From contig NZ_QOCL01000016.1 of the NCBI RefSeq assembly GCF_004006665.1, positions 1 through 64,000 on the forward strand: DNA of 64,000 bases, given 5' to 3'. The notes below the pieces were generated by a model that searched no databases, was not told the origin of the DNA, and saw only the letters and a list, made by a program, of their open reading frames with translations. A program made the position numbers and the translations under genes. Source of the DNA: Halobacteriovorax sp. HLS (lineage in GTDB: Bacteria > Bdellovibrionota > Bacteriovoracia > Bacteriovoracales > Bacteriovoracaceae). Shown piece after piece: positions 50,696 through 59,001 of this stretch (the stretch's first letter is position 1; each line of letters starts with the position of its first letter).

Positions 50696-51766
50696 ATGAG
50701 TAATTTAGGACAATTAATTATTACAGGTATTTCAGGTACATCTTTAACTGACGAAGAAAGAGATTTTCTTGAAAAAGAAAATATTGGTGGTGTAATACTG
50801 TTTTCCAATAATTATGAATCGCCTGCTCAGCTTGCAGAGCTAGTAAATCAAATTCAAACAACAAGAAGAGAATATCCATTATTCGTATGTGTTGATAACG
50901 AAGGTGGGAGAGTTTTTAGATTTAAGACTGGATTTACGACTTTTCCTCCAATGCTAGATATTGGTCTTCTAGATTCTCCTAAGACCGTTTTTGAGTGTGC
51001 TCAAATTATGGCAAAAGAACTAAAAAGTTGTGGAGTTAATGTAAACCTAGCTCCAGTTTGTGATATTTATAATAACGAATTAAATAAAGTTATTGGAGAT
51101 CGTGCTTTTGGAAAAGATGCAGAAACGGTATCAAAGTATATATCTTCAATAATTCGAGGATTGCAAACGAGCGATATATTATCTTGCGCCAAGCATTTTC
51201 CAGGTCATGGAAATACAACTAAAGACTCTCACTTTGATCTGCCAATTGTAAAAAAAACGATTGAAGATCTACGTGCAGAAGAATTTATCCCTTTCGTTAA
51301 GGCCGTAAAAGCTAGAGTAGAGTTTGTTATGATGGCACACTTAATAGTTGATTCAATTGATGAGGAACTTCCAACATCCCTTAGCCCAAAGGCCTACCAA
51401 TTGTTAAGAGAAGAACTCAGGTACAATAAGCTTATTATTACCGACGATATGCAGATGAAAGCTATTGATGATCGATATTCTGTAGAAGATGCCGCAGTTA
51501 TGGCAATAAATGCAGGAGCTGACATCGTTGAATATAAAGATATGTCTTACGCTAGACGTGCATTAGATGGACTTAAAAAGGCGCAATTAAATCAAACGTT
51601 AAAAGTTGAAGTTATAACAGATAGATATAGTAGAGTAATGGACTGTAAAGAGAGACTTTTAAAAGACTACACCCCTGTCTATATTCCAGATATCGGAAAG
51701 AACATCGCAACGATAAATAGTCAGAACTATATGGATGAAGTAAGAAAGAAGATAGAAGAATTGTAG
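50696..51766 (+). CDS. nagZ: Beta-N-acetylhexosaminidase, GH3 (NagZ)
   Basis: NagZ removes N-acetylglucosamine from muropeptides in cell-wall recycling. The GH3 barrel is visible: CVDNEGGRVFRFKTGFT near 65-81, KHFPGHGNTTKDSHFDLP near 166-183 with the catalytic Asp-His pair, and the nucleophile region ITDDMQMKAI near 248-257. There is no signal peptide, so it acts in the cytoplasm. At 356 residues it is a normal single-domain NagZ. GAGGAGAG precedes the ATG. The neighbouring peptide permeases may import murein fragments. Confidence 0.93.
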   Translation: MSNLGQLIITGISGTSLTDEERDFLEKENIGGVILFSNNYESPAQLAELVNQIQTTRREYPLFVCVDNEGGRVFRFKTGFTTFPPMLDIGLLDSPKTVFECAQIMAKELKSCGVNVNLAPVCDIYNNELNKVIGDRAFGKDAETVSKYISSIIRGLQTSDILSCAKHFPGHGNTTKDSHFDLPIVKKTIEDLRAEEFIPFVKAVKARVEFVMMAHLIVDSIDEELPTSLSPKAYQLLREELRYNKLIITDDMQMKAIDDRYSVEDAAVMAINAGADIVEYKDMSYARRALDGLKKAQLNQTLKVEVITDRYSRVMDCKERLLKDYTPVYIPDIGKNIATINSQNYMDEVRKKIEEL

Positions 51767-51850
51767 ACCATATTTATCTAGTAATTTTTAAGCCAAGATA
51801 TTTTTGCCCTTTCTAAGTGAAGTCAATTCCTTTTGATATTCTATACTTAG

Positions 51851-53065
51851 ATGAAAAAATCAACATACTCTATTATTTATAATTTGTTTCTACTTTTCTT
51901 TATGGCGTTTTCTTTTGATGTTGGCGCACAAGGTAAAAGGTATGAAGACTTAAGCACAAGAGAGCTTACGGCCTTTTTAAATGAGGCATGTGATAAAGGT
52001 CAGATGGCAAACTGTTATGAAGTTGGTCAAATGTATCTTTCATCTTCTCAAGAAGTAAATAAAGTAAAAGGTAGAAAGAAGATCATCATGGCATGTAAAG
52101 GTGGTCATCAAAATGCATGTGACTATTTAGATGGTGGATTATCTAAGGATACTGGTTCTCCAATTCTATACTACTCTTCAATTATTCTTATAGGACTTGC
52201 GATCTTTCTTGTAACTATAATGATGTTTCAAGATGAAGAGGAGTTCAAGGCCGCAGAAAAGCTTGATGATGGTGCTAAGAAAGATGCACCAACTGAAAAC
52301 TACGGAATAGTTCTTCGCTACTCTAAACCATTTTTTAAGAGATATGTGACGCCGATTGTTTCTTCGATGAAGTCCAAGAAACATATTAAAGAGAAATATA
52401 GACGTAAATTGGCATCAGCTGGTTTAACAAATGTGCTTTCACCTGAAGACTTCTTTTCTTTTAAAATATTTCTAATCGTTGGATTTCCAATAGTATTTAT
52501 AGCTGTCCGTGTTTTTCTAGAAGAGACATGGCCATTGTCGATCATTCCAGTGATTGGAGCCGTTGGATTTGTTTATCCAGATATATGGATAAAGGGACGG
52601 ATTCAAATGAGACAAAAAGAGGTCATCATGGCGATGCCTTTTTGTGTTGATATGCTTGCCTTATCAGTAGAAGCGGGTTTGGACTTTGTTGCTGCAATGA
52701 CAAAGGTTGTAGAAAAGGCGAAAAGAACACCTTTGTCTGAAGAGTTTGAAACCATGATTAAAGAGATACGAATTGGAGCAAGTAGAGCAGAAGCTTTAAG
52801 AAACTTGGCATGGAGAATTGACCTTATTCAAATTTCTTCATTCTGTGCAACTCTAATTGCTGCAGATTCTGTAGGGGCATCGATTGGTCCTATATTAAAA
52901 GCACTATCGGTAGAAATTAGGCAAAAGAAATCATCTGAGGTTGAAAAAGCAGGAGCCACTGCTGCAACGAAAATTCTATTTCCTATGCTTTTTCTAATAG
53001 TTCCTGCGGTTTTTATAGTCGTTGCGGCTCCAATAGTACTTGAATTAGTAGTGCAGAAAAAATAA
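51851..53065 (+). CDS. TadC-like type II secretion F-domain protein with N-terminal Sel1-like repeats
   Basis: The C-terminal half (about 205-404) is a TadC-type platform domain: MPFCVDMLALSVEAGLDFVAAM, IRIGASRAEALRNLAWR, two or three hydrophobic segments and a hydrophobic end. Residues 1-26 are a signal peptide or anchor. Residues 36-98 contain two cysteine-paired Sel1-like repeats (EACDKGQMANCYEVGQMYL and ACKGGHQNACDYLDGG), expected outside the cytoplasm. A transmembrane segment (about 108-128) links both parts. Usual TadC has no such N-terminus. No tadA or tadB lies nearby. No Shine-Dalgarno precedes the ATG. It overlaps the next gene by one base. Confidence 0.85.
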   Translation: MKKSTYSIIYNLFLLFFMAFSFDVGAQGKRYEDLSTRELTAFLNEACDKGQMANCYEVGQMYLSSSQEVNKVKGRKKIIMACKGGHQNACDYLDGGLSKDTGSPILYYSSIILIGLAIFLVTIMMFQDEEEFKAAEKLDDGAKKDAPTENYGIVLRYSKPFFKRYVTPIVSSMKSKKHIKEKYRRKLASAGLTNVLSPEDFFSFKIFLIVGFPIVFIAVRVFLEETWPLSIIPVIGAVGFVYPDIWIKGRIQMRQKEVIMAMPFCVDMLALSVEAGLDFVAAMTKVVEKAKRTPLSEEFETMIKEIRIGASRAEALRNLAWRIDLIQISSFCATLIAADSVGASIGPILKALSVEIRQKKSSEVEKAGATAATKILFPMLFLIVPAVFIVVAAPIVLELVVQKK

Positions 53066-53415
53066 TGAAGAGATATTTAATAGAATGTAATGATTTAAAA
53101 ATTTGTAATAACGCTAAAGTAGCAAAAAGCTTTAGCTCAAGACTGATTGGTCTAATGTTTAAAGAAAGTATGAAGGACTTTGATGGATTATTAATAACAC
53201 AGTGTAATTCGATCCATACTTTTTTTATGAAATATGATTTAGATCTAATTTTCTTAAATAAGGATTATGAAGTAATTAAAGTAATTGAAAACATGAAACC
53301 TTGGAGAATGTCATTGATGTATTTTTCGGCGACTCAAGTTTTAGAAGTCGTCGCAGGAACATTACAGGGGCGGATTGTTAAAGGTAATAAACTGGATATT
53401 AAATGTATAAACTAG
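53065..53415 (+). CDS. DUF192-family protein
   Basis: The family signature is visible as SSRLIGLMFKESMKDFDGLL, SIHTFFMKYDLDLIFL and VLEVVAGT (116 residues). The family's function is unknown; members are often exported, but no signal peptide is seen here. It is translationally coupled on both sides: one-base overlap with the TadC-like gene and 13-base overlap with the first FHA gene. DUF192 genes are found near Tad and FHA genes in related bacteria (from memory). Confidence 0.85.
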   Translation: MKRYLIECNDLKICNNAKVAKSFSSRLIGLMFKESMKDFDGLLITQCNSIHTFFMKYDLDLIFLNKDYEVIKVIENMKPWRMSLMYFSATQVLEVVAGTLQGRIVKGNKLDIKCIN

Positions 53416-54968
53416 TCGTTGTTGGCGGAAAATTAAGAGGTGAGGAATTCGTTTTAGAAAACGGAGAAAATACACTCGGTCGAAGTGAAGAATGTAGTAT
53501 TCCGTTTGCTGTTAATGGTGTATCTAAAAAACATATGGCCGTCACAGTAACAGGGGATGCTGCTTATTTGCAAGATCTTGGAAGTTCTAATGGTACTTTT
53601 TTAAATGGTAAAATAGTTAAAAGAGCGACTATTAAGAATGGCGATAAAATAGCATTACCAGATTCAATTTTACAGGTTGTGTATGTCGCAGAGAAAAAGG
53701 TCGTAATCAAAAAAAGAGCTACCAGTGAAGAAGATGAAGATGATGTAGATTTCATTACAGATATCCCTCCTGTGCCGGAGTCATTACCTGCTAAGATTAT
53801 TTGGGCATTTAAGTATAAAGTGATGCCTGTCTTTCATGGAATAAATGAAGAATATGAATGGAGAGTTCTGTTTGGAATTCTTTTGGCACTTTTAAGTGTC
53901 GTAACTATTACTTTAACTATTTTTCCGGTAATTCAAACAAGTCGTAGAACTCTTTTACTTGAAACAGCTGAGCGTGGTGCGCACTATGCAGAAGAGATTG
54001 CAAGAACTAACGCAAAAGCTCTTGAAACAAAGAATTTAGATCAGTTGAATACTGCATTCATGAATAATATTAAAGACGTAAAAAGTTACGATCTGTTTGA
54101 CCTTGAAGGTCGAATTGTAAGACCGCTTGTGCGTATGAATAGTTATATTGATGATACTCACTCTATTAAAGTGAAGGAATGGGCTGAAAAGACTAAGAAT
54201 GATGAACTGTCCGTTTATAAGAAAAGGCTACCTGATGATGAAATCGGAATCGGTAGAAAAATTGTTTCATACAATTTTAAGACAGGAGTTATGGAACCGG
54301 TAGGTGTTATCGCCATTAGGTTTAGCCCAAAGTCACTCGCTGTAGAGGCACAAGAAAGTACAAAGTCTTATCTAGAAGCACTTATGACTTCTTTCTTAGT
54401 GGCCATCATATTCTTTGCAATTGTTTATTACTTAACAATACGTCCACTTGAAGAGATGAAATATCAAATTGAAGAGTCCCTTCGTGGAAAGAGAAGAAAT
54501 GTGGAGAGTCGATTTCTATTCAGTGAAATGAATGGCCTTAGATCATCGGTAAATTCAATTTTACAACGAATTCGTGAACTTCAAAGTGAAGAAGCAGATA
54601 GCGAATTTGCTGAAATGGAGTCTGATGAAGGTTATGTAAATAGCTTGAAAGAATTTATGAGAGGCGCGGGCGTAGGTGTTATAGTTCTTAATTCCGAAAA
54701 ATCCGTTGAAGCTGTAAATAATGAAGCTGAAGATATAACAGGAATAAGAGAATCAAGTTCTCAAGGAATGAATATATCTGATGTATCTAGAGAGAAAGGG
54801 TTTGCTGGCACAGTTATTGAGCTATGTGATAACTCTGCTAATAATGGTGGTACTAATCAAGAGGGAGAATATGAGTTACAAGGGAATCCGTATGCGATCC
54901 ACGTAACAGCACTTTTAGGCAGAGATAACTTTGCTAAAGCTTTTTATATAACATTTGTTAAAGCATGA
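53403..54968 (+). CDS. Membrane sensor: FHA - TM - sensor - TM - HAMP - PAS-like
   Basis: The FHA domain occupies residues 1-95, with NTLGRSEECSI, SKKHMAV and DLGSSNGTFLNG as phosphothreonine-binding loops. A first transmembrane segment lies near 156-178, an extracytoplasmic region of about 145 residues follows, then a second segment near 330-350, a HAMP-like helix pair (RPLEEMKYQIEESLRGKRR), and a PAS-like domain near 435-521 (GVGVIVLNSEKSVEAVNNEAEDITG). The FHA precedes the membrane parts, unlike usual receptors. No kinase or phosphatase domain is present. It overlaps the next gene by ATGA. Confidence 0.85.
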   Translation: MYKLVVVGGKLRGEEFVLENGENTLGRSEECSIPFAVNGVSKKHMAVTVTGDAAYLQDLGSSNGTFLNGKIVKRATIKNGDKIALPDSILQVVYVAEKKVVIKKRATSEEDEDDVDFITDIPPVPESLPAKIIWAFKYKVMPVFHGINEEYEWRVLFGILLALLSVVTITLTIFPVIQTSRRTLLLETAERGAHYAEEIARTNAKALETKNLDQLNTAFMNNIKDVKSYDLFDLEGRIVRPLVRMNSYIDDTHSIKVKEWAEKTKNDELSVYKKRLPDDEIGIGRKIVSYNFKTGVMEPVGVIAIRFSPKSLAVEAQESTKSYLEALMTSFLVAIIFFAIVYYLTIRPLEEMKYQIEESLRGKRRNVESRFLFSEMNGLRSSVNSILQRIRELQSEEADSEFAEMESDEGYVNSLKEFMRGAGVGVIVLNSEKSVEAVNNEAEDITGIRESSSQGMNISDVSREKGFAGTVIELCDNSANNGGTNQEGEYELQGNPYAIHVTALLGRDNFAKAFYITFVKA

Positions 54969-55951
54969 AGTCACAGAACGTAAGAATAACAAGAGATTTA
55001 ACTAGACCAGAAGCTGAAGGCGTTCACTTTCGTCTTTTGTGTATGACTGGGAAAAATAAAGGTCTTGTATATTACCTTAAAGGTAAGCGGGTTGTTCTAG
55101 GACGTTCTGATAAAATTGATGTTCAAGTGTTAGACACTAAGAGCTCGAGAGAGCATGCCGAGTTAACAAGATTTGGGAATACATATATCGCAACAGATCT
55201 TGGTTCTCAAAATGGTATTATCATTAATGATCTTAAAGTTAGTCAACACCAATTGACTGATGGAGATAAGATCATCATAGGTCAAACTGTGTTTAAGTTT
55301 AATATCATAGTTGTGAAAAATGAACTCATCGAAGTAGATGAAGAAGATGAAGACGAAGAAGATGATGACGAGGAATACGAAGAAGAGGTAACAAAAAAAT
55401 CAAAGAAGAAGGCCGCTTCTCCTGCTGATAAGAAAAAAAAGTTAATATACGCCGCTGTCGCTGTTCTTCTTGTCGTTATGTTCTTGCCAAGTGAACCGCC
55501 GAAAAAAACAACAAAAAAACCTGTCGTTGCGAAAGAGGATAAATCATTGGCGGAAGTTTTACGCAATCGCAATAAAGACTATGATCAAGAAACTGAAGAA
55601 AAGATAGATGTTATACTACATAGAGGTTATAGGGAATTGAGAGAAAATAACTATATGCGAGCAATTGAAGAATTTAATATGGCCTTAATCTTAAGTCCAA
55701 ATCATGGGAGGGCAAGTGCTTCTCTTGAAAAGTCTAAAATGTTGCTAGATGAACAAGTTAAAAGTCAGTTTAATAAAGCAAAAAGAGAGATTGACTCTCT
55801 GAAATATCAGAAAGCCGTAAGGATTTATTGTTCAATCCTTAGGTATTTGCAAGAAAAGCCTGAAGATGAAAGATATAAAAGGGCAGATAAAGAAATTAAA
55901 GCAATAATCGATGAACAAGGTTTGAGGGCGGATGAAGTTAAGTGTTTCTAA
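54965..55951 (+). CDS. FHA - TM - TPR-like protein
   Basis: An FHA domain (about residues 20-115) shows RVVLGRSDKIDVQV, SSREHAELT and DLGSQNGIIIND. A strongly acidic stretch (EVDEEDEDEEDDDEEYEEE) follows, then Lys-rich residues and one transmembrane segment (KKKLIYAAVAVLLVVMFLPS, about 158-177). The C-terminal 130 residues resemble TPR repeats (YMRAIEEFNMALILSPNHGRA, KYQKAVRIYCSIL). It is the shorter paralogue of the next gene, sharing the order FHA, acidic linker, KKLIY..LL...FL membrane segment and TPR. It overlaps its successor by 20 bases. Confidence 0.85.
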   Translation: MKSQNVRITRDLTRPEAEGVHFRLLCMTGKNKGLVYYLKGKRVVLGRSDKIDVQVLDTKSSREHAELTRFGNTYIATDLGSQNGIIINDLKVSQHQLTDGDKIIIGQTVFKFNIIVVKNELIEVDEEDEDEEDDDEEYEEEVTKKSKKKAASPADKKKKLIYAAVAVLLVVMFLPSEPPKKTTKKPVVAKEDKSLAEVLRNRNKDYDQETEEKIDVILHRGYRELRENNYMRAIEEFNMALILSPNHGRASASLEKSKMLLDEQVKSQFNKAKREIDSLKYQKAVRIYCSILRYLQEKPEDERYKRADKEIKAIIDEQGLRADEVKCF

Positions 55952-58211
55952 AAATAATATTCCGTATGAAGACTTTGACTTAACTAGCGAATTAACAATT
56001 GCTGGTCAGGGACTAAGCTTCTTGATTGGACGCTCTTCTGAGTGTCATGTTCACCTTGATGATAAAATGGTCTCTAGAGAACATGCTGTTCTTGAGTTTA
56101 ATCAGAATAAGTGGAAAATTAGACAGGTATCAGAGTATAGTCCACTTAATATAAATGGAAAAACTGTTACAGAATCAGAGATTAATTCTGGTGATATGAT
56201 AATGATAGGACCTTTTGCTCTAACCTGTTTTGTTACGAATTTATCCATACCAGCGAAAGAAGAAGCTAACGAAGAAATAGTAGAAGAAAATATAGCAGAA
56301 GAAGCTGTGGAGGGAGAAGATGTCTTCACTGAAACTATTGCTGTTTCATCTGAAGAAGCGATACAGGAAGATCCTCTAGATCTAGATAACGAAAATGAGG
56401 ATGTAGATGATTTAGATCCTGTTACTAATGCTGGAGGAAGCTCTCAAATTGGTGAAGCAACATCGTTTTTTTCAGGTCAAAATGATGAAGTCGAGTTTCC
56501 TGAAGACAATGATGGAACTGAAAGCTTCGGAGAACAAATTGATGGTGAAGCAGATCAATATTCTGATGAGTATGCTGATGATGGTTATGAAGATGACTAT
56601 GGACTAGATGATGATTATGAGGAAGATGATAAGACCCAAGTCTTGCAGTCTTTTGCATCATTTGCGTTAGAGCTTTTTGGAGAGTTTGCACCTTATGACA
56701 AATATAATATTGAAGAGACTGAAGTCATCATAGGACGTGACCCTGCAAAATGTCACATTGTTCTTAACGACCCCGAAGTTTCTTCGACGCATGCAAAATT
56801 AAAGAAGAATAATATAACTTGTATATTGGAAGATCTTCAATCAGGGAATGGAACCATTCTCAATGGTGAGAGAATTAATCAAACAGTATTAACCAATTCG
56901 GATGAATTTATCATCGGTTCAACTACTTTTACTTTCCATGTTGGCTCAGACTTCTTAGATAAAGAAAAAGATCGTTTGATGCCCGTAGAGGAAAATCAGA
57001 GTGTTGAAGTTGAAGAAGTAGTAGAAGTCTCTGAAGATTATGAAGGAGACGTGGAAGACTTCGAATTTACGGAAGGTGGAACTTTTGGAGAAACTGAGTC
57101 CGTTGGACCTGTTCCTCTATTTTCTAAAGCCGCACTAAAAGATCCTGTTCAAAGAAAGAAATTAATTTATGGTGTCGTAGGAATATTATTAGCGATTGTC
57201 TTTCTTGCTCCTGATCCTGCAACTGAAGTAAGTAAAAAAAATAAAGAAAAGAACGCAAAGATTGAAGCTGGTCCAAAAAAGGCCCTTTCAACTCCGGAAA
57301 TCAAGCTTAAACCTGAGCAATTAGAATTTGTAGATGCTCAGTATCAACTTGCAAAAGAATTAATTGAAACTGGAAAGTATGAACAGGCAATTTTTGAAAT
57401 TGATAAGCTTAAGCAAGTCATTCCTGAATATAAGAACTCTAATCAGTTATATAATGTCGCTAAGACTAATTTGGCCCGAATTGAAGAACTAGAAAGAAAG
57501 CGAAGAGAAGAAATTAGAAAGAAAGTTCTACTCGCAAAGGTTGCTAAGTTAGTTGTCAAAGCTAAAGAAGCAACTAAGGAGAGACAAGAAGCTCTAGCAA
57601 GATCTCTATTTCAAGAGATCTTAAGCCTTGACCCTGAAAACTTTGATGTTCCACAGCTAAAACTAGAGTTGGATGAGTGGAAAAAAGAAATAGATCGTAT
57701 TGCTGTTGAAAAAGCTGCAAGGGAAGCGGAAAGAAAGCGACAAATTAAAGAACTCGAGCCTGGGAAAACTTATTACACAAAAGGTGATTGGCATAGAGCG
57801 ACGCTCAAACTGGAAACTTTTTTGAGACTTCAGGGCATGGATGCTGATCTAGTAAAAGAAGCAACAAAAATGCTTAAAGAATCAAAAGAGAATTTGAATA
57901 ATGTTATTCAGCCTCTTCTTGGAAAGGCACGCTCTTTAAGTGAAGGCCAAGATCTCAAGGGCTCGTATGAGACGTATAATAAAATATTGAGTTTTGACCC
58001 AACTCATAGAGAGGCATTAAATGAAATGGATGCAATTAGAACAACTCTATATACCAGATCACGTAAGGTTTTCAGAGAGGCCATTATTGCAGAATCGTTA
58101 AGTCTTTTTAATGAAGCAAAAGAGAAATTTCAAGAAGTTCAACAAATATCTCCATCTGATAGTGAATATTATCAAAAAGCTACAGATAAACTCAAAAACT
58201 ATTTGGAGTGA
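55932..58211 (+). CDS. Double-FHA - TM - TPR/coiled-coil protein
   Basis: FHA1 (about residues 10-100) has FLIGRSSECHVHLDDKMVSREHAVLEF. A 140-residue acidic linker follows. FHA2 (about 245-345) has VIIGRDPAKCHIVLNDPEVSSTHAKL and DLQSGNGTILNG. A transmembrane segment (RKKLIYGVVGILLAIVFLAP, about 405-424) leads to TPR-like repeats and a charged coiled region (ELERKRREEIRKK) to residue 759. FHA1 lacks the SxNGT loop (YSPLNINGK instead). The large C-terminal part probably lies across the membrane from the FHA domains. It overlaps the neighbouring genes on both sides. Confidence 0.85.
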   Translation: MKLSVSKNNIPYEDFDLTSELTIAGQGLSFLIGRSSECHVHLDDKMVSREHAVLEFNQNKWKIRQVSEYSPLNINGKTVTESEINSGDMIMIGPFALTCFVTNLSIPAKEEANEEIVEENIAEEAVEGEDVFTETIAVSSEEAIQEDPLDLDNENEDVDDLDPVTNAGGSSQIGEATSFFSGQNDEVEFPEDNDGTESFGEQIDGEADQYSDEYADDGYEDDYGLDDDYEEDDKTQVLQSFASFALELFGEFAPYDKYNIEETEVIIGRDPAKCHIVLNDPEVSSTHAKLKKNNITCILEDLQSGNGTILNGERINQTVLTNSDEFIIGSTTFTFHVGSDFLDKEKDRLMPVEENQSVEVEEVVEVSEDYEGDVEDFEFTEGGTFGETESVGPVPLFSKAALKDPVQRKKLIYGVVGILLAIVFLAPDPATEVSKKNKEKNAKIEAGPKKALSTPEIKLKPEQLEFVDAQYQLAKELIETGKYEQAIFEIDKLKQVIPEYKNSNQLYNVAKTNLARIEELERKRREEIRKKVLLAKVAKLVVKAKEATKERQEALARSLFQEILSLDPENFDVPQLKLELDEWKKEIDRIAVEKAAREAERKRQIKELEPGKTYYTKGDWHRATLKLETFLRLQGMDADLVKEATKMLKESKENLNNVIQPLLGKARSLSEGQDLKGSYETYNKILSFDPTHREALNEMDAIRTTLYTRSRKVFREAIIAESLSLFNEAKEKFQEVQQISPSDSEYYQKATDKLKNYLE

Positions 58212-58954
58212 AAGTGGTAAAATTAAAAAGTTACAGTGTTCATACTAATCAGGGTCCGTATTTACAAATTAATGAAGATGACGCAGTTGTTGATTTAAAA
58301 AATAAGCTCTATTTAATTTTTGATGGCTTCGGTGGTTCAAATATTGGTGACAAGGCCGTAGCTCAATTAAAGGAATCAATTTTAAAGTTTTATACTAAAA
58401 TTGGAGGGGACCCTGATTCAACATTTCCTTTCTACTATAGTCATAAATATTTAATTGAGGGAAATGCTCTAGTAAATTCGATGCATCTAGCGCATGCAAA
58501 TCTAAAAAAAGAAAATCAACAAAAAGACCTTTCTTCAAGAGGAGGAGCATCGTGTATAGCTGCTAGTCTAGCAGACTCTATTCTAACCTTTGCTTCTACT
58601 GGTAATTGTTGCGGCTATATCTTTCGTAGGGGTGTTTTAAAGAGAATTGTTCACCCAGACTCTTTAGAAGCCCTTAGTGAAGACTCTTACGAAATACAAT
58701 TTAGAACAACTCCTATGAGCGGGTTTGGTCTATTTGACGATCTTCATCTTAATGTTTTAGAGCACAAAGTAATTCCTGGTGATCTATTTGTTCTCATGAC
58801 TGATGGTGCATATTCAAGACTAAGCAATGATGAGATTAAACATATAATTGAAGTAGCAGACACAAATGATGGAACAAAAATTGATAAAATTAACGAACTG
58901 GCCAATCAGCGAGGAAACTTAGATAATCAGTCGACTATTTTTCTCCAGTTTTAA
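58208..58954 (+). CDS. PP2C-family protein phosphatase
   Basis: It is a Ser/Thr phosphatase presumed to remove the phosphothreonines read by the neighbouring FHA domains. PP2C metal motifs are seen: QINEDDAVV near 22-30, IFDGFGG near 38-44, SRGGASCIAA near 110-119, LMTDGAYSRLSNDEI near 197-211 and DNQSTIFLQF at the C-terminus. At 248 residues it is a minimal soluble phosphatase. The GTG start overlaps the preceding stop (GTGA). No kinase gene is in the window. Confidence 0.9.
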   Translation: MKVVKLKSYSVHTNQGPYLQINEDDAVVDLKNKLYLIFDGFGGSNIGDKAVAQLKESILKFYTKIGGDPDSTFPFYYSHKYLIEGNALVNSMHLAHANLKKENQQKDLSSRGGASCIAASLADSILTFASTGNCCGYIFRRGVLKRIVHPDSLEALSEDSYEIQFRTTPMSGFGLFDDLHLNVLEHKVIPGDLFVLMTDGAYSRLSNDEIKHIIEVADTNDGTKIDKINELANQRGNLDNQSTIFLQF

Positions 58955-58966
58955 TAGAATAATCAG

Positions 58967-58995
58967 TTGCTTACCGGCCCATTATAGGTGACAAT
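58967..58995 (+). promoter_or_regulatory. Promoter of the response regulator gene (leaderless transcript likely)
   Basis: TTGCTT (58967-58972) and GACAAT (58990-58995) are 17 bases apart. The -10 ends only six bases before the ATG at 59002, and no Shine-Dalgarno is present, so the transcript probably begins at or next to the start codon. Confidence 0.45.
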
Positions 58996-59001
58996 ATTTT
59001 T

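Noticed and set aside
55282-55572. Minus-strand ORF rich in serine opposite the second FHA gene
   Set aside because: It is the antisense reading of the acidic Asp/Glu stretch; the plus-strand FHA protein explains the sequence.
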